From the NCBI GenBank assembly GCA_030605085.1, contig JAUWBH010000105.1:1-21083 (forward strand): a DNA stretch of 21,083 nucleotides, read 5' to 3'. Positions 15,002 through 21,083 of this stretch are shown here, piece after piece; within the stretch, counting starts at the first letter, position 1; each line of letters starts with the position of its first letter. A program made the position numbers and the translations under genes. Under the pieces are notes generated by a model that saw only the letters and a program-made list of their open reading frames with translations, made no database searches and was not told the origin of the DNA. Origin of the DNA: Promethearchaeota archaeon (lineage in GTDB: Archaea > Asgardarchaeota > Lokiarchaeia > Sigynarchaeales > SOKP01).

Positions 15002-15293
15002 GCGTCATTTTTACTTTAATTTGATTTTATTTAATAGAAATTTTTTCGTAAATTATAATTAGAATCTTAATAAAAATATTTATTCCTTTTTTTACAATAT
15101 AAACTTTTCACATTAACTTCTCTTCATCATCATTAAATCTATAAATCATCCTGTTATAAAATCGAATATATAAAAAAGAAATACTTAAATAAATTTCGTG
15201 GCATATTAACGAACAATTCAATTTTTTGATTAATATTAAATTAAATTGATGAATTTAGATTATGTTTAAGGGGATATATACGAAGATAAGGAA
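15002..15293. promoter_or_regulatory. divergent promoter region of the Nudix and PAS-kinase genes
   Basis: A 292-base AT-rich gap separates two divergent genes and holds no ORF I can support. TATA-like stretches for the plus strand are TATATAAAAA at 15167-15176 and CTTAAATAAATT at 15183-15194, about 100-127 bases before the kinase GTG. No inverted repeat convincing enough to name an operator was seen. Confidence 0.35.
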
Positions 15294-17987
15294 GTGGTAT
15301 GTACTATTAATGACTGCACATCGTTTGACCATATGTTAAAGGATCCTTACAAAATATATCGAATCATCTCAGAAAATACAGATGATTTGATTTCTATTTT
15401 CAACAATAATTTTAATTTAGAATTTATTAACAAAATTACTCATGAAAAAGTATTGGGTTATAATATAGATGATTTTAAGAATCCGTCTTTTAGACTTTTA
15501 ATTACTCATAAGGATGATGTAAAAAAAACAATTAAAGCTTTTAGAAACGGATTTGAAAAAGGATCGTTTATAAATCAGTTAAGATTAAAACGAAGAGATG
15601 GAGAATATCTGTGGTTTGAAACAAAAGGAAAGGTTTTTCGCGATAAAAATGGTAAAAAAAAGATGATATGCATTTCTAGAGATATTACAGAAAAAAAAAA
15701 AGCAGAGGAGATTTTAAAAGAATCCGAAAAAAAATATCGAAATATTATTGAAAGTATTCAAGATGGATATTTTGAAATAGATCTTAAAGGAAATTTTACA
15801 TTTTTCAACGATTATTTTTGCAATTATCTAGGATATTCAAAAGAGGAATTATTGGGAAAGAATTATTCCGAAATTTTAAAAAAAGAAACATTGAACGAAG
15901 TATTTAATACATTCAACCGAGTATTTAAAAGAGATCTTCCAAAAGCTATTTTTGAGACAAAAATTATAAGAAACGATGGAGAAAAATGCGATATTGATGG
16001 TTCGTTTTATTTAAAACATGATTCTAATGGGGAAAAAGTTGGATTTTACGGTTTTACTCGGGACATAACAGAGCGTAAACTTACGGAACAAAAGTTAAAA
16101 GAATCCGAAGAAAAATTCAGAAGTTTATTCGAAAATTCTCCAAATGCTATATTATTAATGAACATGAATGGAGAGATTTTAGATTGTAATTCTAATACAG
16201 AAAAGCTGTCCGGATTTAAAAAAAGCGATTTAATCGGTAAAAAATTCATGGATTTCCACTATATTCCACAAGAATATCTCCCGATAGCTTTAGAAGGATT
16301 TAAAACCTTGCTAAAGGGAGAAATTCCAGAACCCCAAGAAATTCAACTTTATAATAAAGAAGGAATATCTTCTTGGGTTTATTATCAAGGTTCATTAATT
16401 AATTTAGGCAACGAGAATTTAATACAGGTTATAATTCAAGATATAGGAAAGATAAAAAGAGCAGAGCAGAAAATAAAAGAATCGGAAGAAAGATATCGGC
16501 TTATAATGGATAATTTGAACGAATTGATCGCTGTTATTAACGAAAAATATGAATTTGAATATGTTAACGAAAATGTTCTTACTCGAATAATGGGATATAC
16601 AAAAGAAGATATGATAGGAATGAATGTCCTTAACTTATTGCATCCAGAAGATCTAAAAAAAGCTATTAAAACTTTCAGAAATGGTTTTGATACCGGAGAA
16701 GCGGAGTTAGAACTAAGAACAAAAAGAAAAGATGGTACATATAAATGGTTGCACATTTTTGGAAAAACTTTTATTGATCGTAATAATCAAAAAAAAGGTT
16801 TATTGATTTCAAGAGATATTACAGCGCAAAAATTAGCCGAGCAAGAATTAAAAGAATCAGCAGAAATATTTAAACGTTTTTCCGAACAATCTTTCGTGGG
16901 AATAGGAATCATACAAGAAGATCAAGTCAAATACGCAAATGAGGCTATGGCAGATATTCTTGAATATTCCTTGGAGGAAATTATGACTTGGTCAAAAACT
17001 TATCACATTACTAATATGATCCATCCAGAAGATTTAAAAAGGCTTAGAAAGCTACGAAATGCAAGAAGAGCAGGAGACTTTAACGTAAAACCATATGTTT
17101 CTTACAGAATAACTTCAAAATCAGATAAAATAATATGGATTGACCAATATTCAAAGATAATTTTATATCATGGACGAGAAGCAGAATTAGTTATAATTAT
17201 AGATATAACTGAAAAGAAAGAAGCTGAACGGCTAATTATCGAAGAGAATAAGAAACTTTTAGAATTAAATCAAATGAAAAATGATTTTGTAATAAGGGTA
17301 TCTCACGAGCTAAAAACACCTTTGAGTTCAATATACGGGGGGTCTCAATTTCTCTTAGATGCGTATAAAGAAAAGCTAGATGATGATGCCTTAGATTTTA
17401 TAAAATTGATATACAAGGGTAGCTTAAGATTAAAGAAATTAGTTGAGAATTTACTTGATGCTTCAAGACTAGAATCTGGTAAAATGAAACTGAATTTACA
17501 AAAAGAAAATTTGGTAAAGATTATGGGTGATTGCATTGAAGAGGGGAAATATTTAGCGAACATTCGAAAAATTGATGTGATCCTAATAGACATTCCTAAA
17601 GAGTTATATTTGATATTAGATCCTATTCGGATTGGACAAGTATTTACAAACATAATCTCAAACGCTATAAAAAATACACCTTCACCTGGAAAAATATTTA
17701 TAAGTATGCAAGAAAATGGAAATTATTTCGAGATCTCAGTAAAAGATACGGGAATAGGACTAACAGAAAAAGAAAAAAGCACCCTATTTAAAAAATTTGG
17801 TAAAATCGAACGCTATGGACAGGGATTGAACTTGGATATTGAAGGTTCTGGGCTTGGATTGTTTATAAGTAATGAAATAGTTCAATTGCATGGAGGGCAA
17901 ATCTTAGTAAGCTCAAAAGGAAGAAACAAAGGTTCTACATTTACCATAAAGTTGCCAAAAAATCATAATTTAATCAAATTTAGTTAA
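15294..17987 (+). CDS. soluble multi-PAS sensor histidine kinase
   Basis: This 897-residue sensor kinase has five PAS domains in tandem (about 17-135, 146-262, 272-390, 399-512, 523-641), each ending with a DIT-like motif (RDITEKK, RDITERK, IQDIGKIK, RDITAQK, IDITEKK) and joined by helical linkers. The HisKA domain (about 660-725) has the phosphoacceptor H671 in SHELKTP. The HATPase domain (about 770-890) has the N box NIISNAIKN, DTGIGL (818-823) and GSGLGLF (851-857). It has no transmembrane helix, so it senses cytosolic signals such as redox state, ligands or gas-bound cofactors. No receiver domain is attached, and no response regulator lies in the window. PAS1 and PAS4 share a KxIKxFRNGF segment, showing internal duplication. 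The start is GTG 15294, or ATG 15333. Confidence 0.93.
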   Translation: MVCTINDCTSFDHMLKDPYKIYRIISENTDDLISIFNNNFNLEFINKITHEKVLGYNIDDFKNPSFRLLITHKDDVKKTIKAFRNGFEKGSFINQLRLKRRDGEYLWFETKGKVFRDKNGKKKMICISRDITEKKKAEEILKESEKKYRNIIESIQDGYFEIDLKGNFTFFNDYFCNYLGYSKEELLGKNYSEILKKETLNEVFNTFNRVFKRDLPKAIFETKIIRNDGEKCDIDGSFYLKHDSNGEKVGFYGFTRDITERKLTEQKLKESEEKFRSLFENSPNAILLMNMNGEILDCNSNTEKLSGFKKSDLIGKKFMDFHYIPQEYLPIALEGFKTLLKGEIPEPQEIQLYNKEGISSWVYYQGSLINLGNENLIQVIIQDIGKIKRAEQKIKESEERYRLIMDNLNELIAVINEKYEFEYVNENVLTRIMGYTKEDMIGMNVLNLLHPEDLKKAIKTFRNGFDTGEAELELRTKRKDGTYKWLHIFGKTFIDRNNQKKGLLISRDITAQKLAEQELKESAEIFKRFSEQSFVGIGIIQEDQVKYANEAMADILEYSLEEIMTWSKTYHITNMIHPEDLKRLRKLRNARRAGDFNVKPYVSYRITSKSDKIIWIDQYSKIILYHGREAELVIIIDITEKKEAERLIIEENKKLLELNQMKNDFVIRVSHELKTPLSSIYGGSQFLLDAYKEKLDDDALDFIKLIYKGSLRLKKLVENLLDASRLESGKMKLNLQKENLVKIMGDCIEEGKYLANIRKIDVILIDIPKELYLILDPIRIGQVFTNIISNAIKNTPSPGKIFISMQENGNYFEISVKDTGIGLTEKEKSTLFKKFGKIERYGQGLNLDIEGSGLGLFISNEIVQLHGGQILVSSKGRNKGSTFTIKLPKNHNLIKFS

Positions 17988-18187
17988 AACTTAACGAATA
18001 TTTTTCCATCGCTATTTCTTTCATAAAATTTTCGTTTTAACTAACAGTTGATATATCAATATTATAAAAAGTAAAAACATATTTTATTAATATTTAGCAA
18101 TATACTTAATATAATTGTATAAATCAATTTTATTAATAATCTCCTTTCTTTTTATGTAATGATATCAATATAAAGCAACGAAAGATA

Positions 18188-18559
18188 ATGAATATTGTAT
18201 TTCGATTTAATTCACAGTTAAGTGGTAAGGATGTACCAGATCTAATTGAAATTACAAAAAAAAGGAATGGAAAATTAATTGGAAGTGCGTATGAAGTAGA
18301 GTTTAGTTCTACGCAAGATAAAGACTTAATGAAATTATATGTATTAGTAGGCCACCTTGAAGGCTCTTTTCTTATAATAAATAGTGAAGAATTCCAACCA
18401 ACTGTGATTTATTGCATATTCAACTGTCCTAGAAAACTAAGTTGCTCGGGTAAATGTGTTTATACTGATGATCATCATAAATTGTCAGCTAAGAAGTTTT
18501 GCGAGAAATTTAATTCATTTCGAGCTAATGGGGAGTTCGATTTTTATATACAAACATGA
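18188..18559 (+). CDS. small cysteine-rich hypothetical protein
   Basis: This 123-residue protein has no family I recognise. A beta-rich N-terminal half is followed by a compact cysteine cluster at residues 76, 80, 86 and 90 (C-x3-C-x5-C-x3-C), a histidine pair at 96-97 and a further Cys at 105. The cluster could bind zinc or an iron-sulfur centre. The ATG at 18188 has no strong Shine-Dalgarno sequence. The gene stands between the histidine kinase and the acyl-CoA synthetase on the same strand, with about 200 and 109 bases either side, so it may be independent or loosely coupled to the synthetase. Confidence 0.65.
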   Translation: MNIVFRFNSQLSGKDVPDLIEITKKRNGKLIGSAYEVEFSSTQDKDLMKLYVLVGHLEGSFLIINSEEFQPTVIYCIFNCPRKLSCSGKCVYTDDHHKLSAKKFCEKFNSFRANGEFDFYIQT

Positions 18560-18668
18560 AAAATGGAATTTGAATTAAAAGAGCTATATCATTTTCTAGA
18601 GCTAATATTTTAATAACGGTGATAGATTATAAGTTCTTATAAAATTCAAAATAAATTTATGAAAAAAC

Positions 18669-20351
18669 ATGGAACTCCCAGATTATATAAAAAACCGATA
18701 TTGGAAGGATTTTTTAGCCCAAGGAGTTACATTAGAAATTGATATTCCTGAAGACATATCTTTAGGTAATCTATTCAAAAAGTGTACACAAGATTATAGT
18801 GATAAAATTAATTTAGTGTATGATAATACAGAATACACCTTCAAAGATATGCAGGGGCTAACATTAAGATTTGCTAATGCTCTGTTTAATTTAGGAGTAA
18901 AAAAAGGGGATGTAGTGGCAATATGGCTGACAAATTGCCCACAATTCGTAGTGAGCTATTTTGCTACATTAATTATTGGAGGGACTGTGACTGCCATTAG
19001 TCCATTATATGTTGCAAGAGAAGGTGCTTACCAAATTAAAGACTCGGGGTCTAAATTCTTAATTATAGTTGACAGATTTTTACCTTATTATAAAAGCTTT
19101 GAAGCCGAATTATCATTGGAAAAAGTAATTCTCGTTAATGTTGAGGGGGGAATTCCAATTGAACCCGAGAATAACAGAATTGTCCATTTCAATACGTTAA
19201 TGGATCAAAATCCTGAACCTGTTCCTCCTCCTGAAGTCAAAATCAATCCAAAGAGAGATATTGCCGTTCTTCAATACACCGGTGGGACTACAGGTATCCC
19301 GAAGGGTGCTTCTTTGTCTCATTATAATATATTTGCTAACACCTTACAACTTAAACAAATTTCTGATTATGTTAAAGATAAATACCTTAAGGAAGACATA
19401 ATTTCTATTTCTGTACTTCCTTGGTATCATATTTTCGGTCAAGTGGTAGAGATGGTGTCCAATCTTTTTCTTGGTTCGAAAGAATTTGTTTTACCAGCCT
19501 TTGATATTGAAAAAATCCTTGAAATAATAAAGAAATATAAACCAAATACATTGTTTGGAGTACCTACTATGTATATTACTCTCTTAAATTATTCTTTAAG
19601 AAAAGATGTTGATATTTCGTGCTTGAAATATACTCATGTGGGAGCGAGTCCTATGCCAGTTGAAGCTGCAAAAGAATGGAAGAAAAAAACAGGATTTGCA
19701 ATGGGTGAAGGATATGGACTCAGTGAAGCTAGCCCAGCTGTAGCTAATTTTCCACCTTGGTCAAAGAAAAAATTTGGCAGTTGTGGTCATCCATTAACCA
19801 ATACTTTGGTAGGGATAATTAATGAGGAGTTAGAATTTTTACCTATTGGGAATGCTGGTGAATTAGTTGTTTCGGGACCTCAAGTAATGATAGGCTATCA
19901 TAATCGGCCTGAAGAAAATAAAAAAGTATTTTTTAAGGCAGATGGTTATAGATGGTTAAGAACTGGCGATGTTGCTAAATTGGATAAAGAAGGTTATATT
20001 TATATATTAGATCGAGTCAAGGACATGATAAAATATAAAGGACACAGTGTTTATCCTAGAGAAGTTGAGGAAGTTCTATATGAACATCCCTCAGTTTTAG
20101 AATGCTGTGTAATCGGAGTAGAAGACCCAATTAAAGGTAAGGATATAAAAGCGTGTATCATTCTTCGAGAGGAATATAAAAATAAAGTCACTGTGCAGGA
20201 AATCATAGATTGGACCAGGGAAAATTTAGCGGCCTATAAGTATCCAAGGATAGTGGAATTTGTAGATAGTTTACCCAAAAGCCCCGTTGGAAAGACTTTA
20301 AAAAGACTTCTTAGAGAAAAGGAAGAAAAAAGGAAAAAGAAAGATAAATAA
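18669..20351 (+). CDS. AMP-forming acyl-CoA synthetase (long-chain fatty acid CoA ligase type)
   Basis: This 560-residue protein activates a carboxylic acid as acyl-AMP and transfers it to CoA. It belongs to the ANL superfamily. Seen are the P-loop YTGGTTGIPKG (203-213), the core motif GEGYGLSE (346-353), the TGD motif (432-434) followed by the hinge region with R449, YKGHSVYPREVEEVL in the mobile C-terminal domain, and the catalytic lysine K542 in PKSPVGKTLKR. The lysine-rich tail is unusual but harmless. The length matches the family, and the ATG at 18669 fits well. Substrate choice cannot be read from the sequence; medium- or long-chain fatty acids are most likely. It may supply acyl-CoA to the metabolism that includes the mutase in the same window. 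Confidence 0.93.
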   Translation: MELPDYIKNRYWKDFLAQGVTLEIDIPEDISLGNLFKKCTQDYSDKINLVYDNTEYTFKDMQGLTLRFANALFNLGVKKGDVVAIWLTNCPQFVVSYFATLIIGGTVTAISPLYVAREGAYQIKDSGSKFLIIVDRFLPYYKSFEAELSLEKVILVNVEGGIPIEPENNRIVHFNTLMDQNPEPVPPPEVKINPKRDIAVLQYTGGTTGIPKGASLSHYNIFANTLQLKQISDYVKDKYLKEDIISISVLPWYHIFGQVVEMVSNLFLGSKEFVLPAFDIEKILEIIKKYKPNTLFGVPTMYITLLNYSLRKDVDISCLKYTHVGASPMPVEAAKEWKKKTGFAMGEGYGLSEASPAVANFPPWSKKKFGSCGHPLTNTLVGIINEELEFLPIGNAGELVVSGPQVMIGYHNRPEENKKVFFKADGYRWLRTGDVAKLDKEGYIYILDRVKDMIKYKGHSVYPREVEEVLYEHPSVLECCVIGVEDPIKGKDIKACIILREEYKNKVTVQEIIDWTRENLAAYKYPRIVEFVDSLPKSPVGKTLKRLLREKEEKRKKKDK

Positions 20352-20487
20352 AAAACTTAACTTCTTTTAGTGATTTTGATTTAAAATTAGTGATATTATG
20401 GGAATAGAAGATTTAACAGCATTTGAAATATTATGAAATCTTCTAAAACCACTTTATTCGTGTTTTTTATTTAATAATTTCTAAAAG

Positions 20488-21083
20488 TTATAAATCTCTT
20501 GTAACTCTTTTATTCTTATCAATATCGATGAGTGCTTGTATAAAGTCTCTGTATAATTTTTTATATACCCTTACATTCTGCTTGATTGGCTCTTTTACAT
20601 CAGTGAATCTTACCATATTAGTTATTGCATTATCTAAGCTTTCATATCTCTTGGAATTGTAAAAGACTAATATTGCAGCACCTAAAGCAGCAGCGTCTTT
20701 TACTTCTGGGATTAAAATCTTTTTTGAGGTAACATCTGCAAGAATTTGTGCCCAAAGTGGGCTGTTCATTGCGCCCCCATCAGCTCTTACTTCGGAAACT
20801 TCTCTCCCTCCCCTTCCCTCTAGCATTTGAAGATTCATACGAGCACTTAAGCAAGCAGATTCCATGATGGAACGTATAAAGTGAGCTCTTGTATGATTCC
20901 ATCCTAATCCGTGAAAGGTACCTTTTCTGAACATTTGTAAAGAGATAAACAATAATCCTTCGCTTCCTGGAGTAATTTCTTCCGCTTCTTTACTTAATAT
21001 ATCGTAAACTTTAAGATTTCTTTCCTCACATTCTTTAGTTTGTAATTGAGAAAAATTATCTTTAAACCATTTCAGCGTAGAAC
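20488..21083 (-). CDS. FGGY-family carbohydrate kinase, C-terminal part (cut by the window edge)
   Basis: The frame continues through the right edge: upstream of the TTG at 20952 there is still coding sequence (STLKWFKDNF, ITPGSEGLLF). At least 197 residues of a FGGY kinase (xylulokinase/gluconokinase-like) are therefore visible and the N-terminus lies outside. The family's second ATPase half is recognisable: GLGWNHTRAHFIRSIMES, then RADGGAMNSPLWAQILADV (nucleotide-binding), and KDAAALGAAIL. Between ITPGSEGLLF and the KGTFHGL motif it is short by roughly ten residues: the usual GERxPxWDP loop is missing. It ends in TAA and is convergent with the acyl-CoA synthetase, with a gap of about 135 bases. 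Confidence 0.88.
   Translation of the reverse strand, partial: STLKWFKDNFSQLQTKECEERNLKVYDILSKEAEEITPGSEGLLFISLQMFRKGTFHGLGWNHTRAHFIRSIMESACLSARMNLQMLEGRGGREVSEVRADGGAMNSPLWAQILADVTSKKILIPEVKDAAALGAAILVFYNSKRYESLDNAITNMVRFTDVKEPIKQNVRVYKKLYRDFIQALIDIDKNKRVTRDL

Noticed and set aside
17345..17653. minus-strand open frame inside the histidine kinase gene
   Set aside because: The plus strand carries HisKA and part of the HATPase domain here, so the minus frame is a shadow.

Overview
This is an AT-rich window with short intergenic gaps and mostly weak Shine-Dalgarno signals. Its gene content points to an archaeon: a mutase split into a large subunit and a separate B12-binding subunit, a MeaB-type GTPase, a SIR2-TPR protein, a five-PAS histidine kinase and IS200/IS605-type TnpB material. 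The style fits an Asgard (Lokiarchaeia-like) genome, but that is inference; no rRNA or other marker gene is present. I see no tRNA, rRNA or CRISPR array.

Left part (1-4580): the tail of a plus-strand gene may lie at the edge. An M20 metallopeptidase lacking its usual N-terminus abuts, out of frame, a HEPN-like fragment lacking its C-terminal half. Upstream of these on the minus strand are two unrecognised, mainly helical proteins that look like one transcription unit with the HEPN fragment. A third unrecognised protein is divergent from them, across a 10-bp AT inverted repeat.

Centre (4769-11893): a coenzyme-B12 acyl-CoA mutase locus. The large subunit is interrupted at residue 98 by an in-frame TAG, with matching family sequence on both sides. 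The B12-binding small subunit follows behind a strong GGAGGT site, and the MeaB/ArgK GTPase that would service the mutase lies 3.9 kb downstream. Two unrelated genes sit between: a SIR2-domain protein with ten 40-residue TPRs, and a minus-strand tnpB. The TnpB has lost the canonical RuvC-II glutamate and has a glutamate 43 residues later, as in the rearranged TnpBs related to Fanzor. Between meaB and the next gene is a hairpin-rich relic (about 11917-12209) that looks like an IS605-type element without a transposase, with an omega-RNA-like end on the minus strand.

Right part (12254-21083): an unrecognised 292-residue protein; a protein fusing a large soluble N-terminal region, two membrane helices and a C-terminal Nudix hydrolase; a five-PAS hybrid-free histidine kinase divergent from it; a small cysteine-rich protein; an AMP-forming acyl-CoA synthetase; and the C-terminal part of an FGGY-family sugar kinase running off the right edge. 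The synthetase and the mutase could both act in acyl-CoA metabolism. The rest looks like accessory, sensory or defence-type content.
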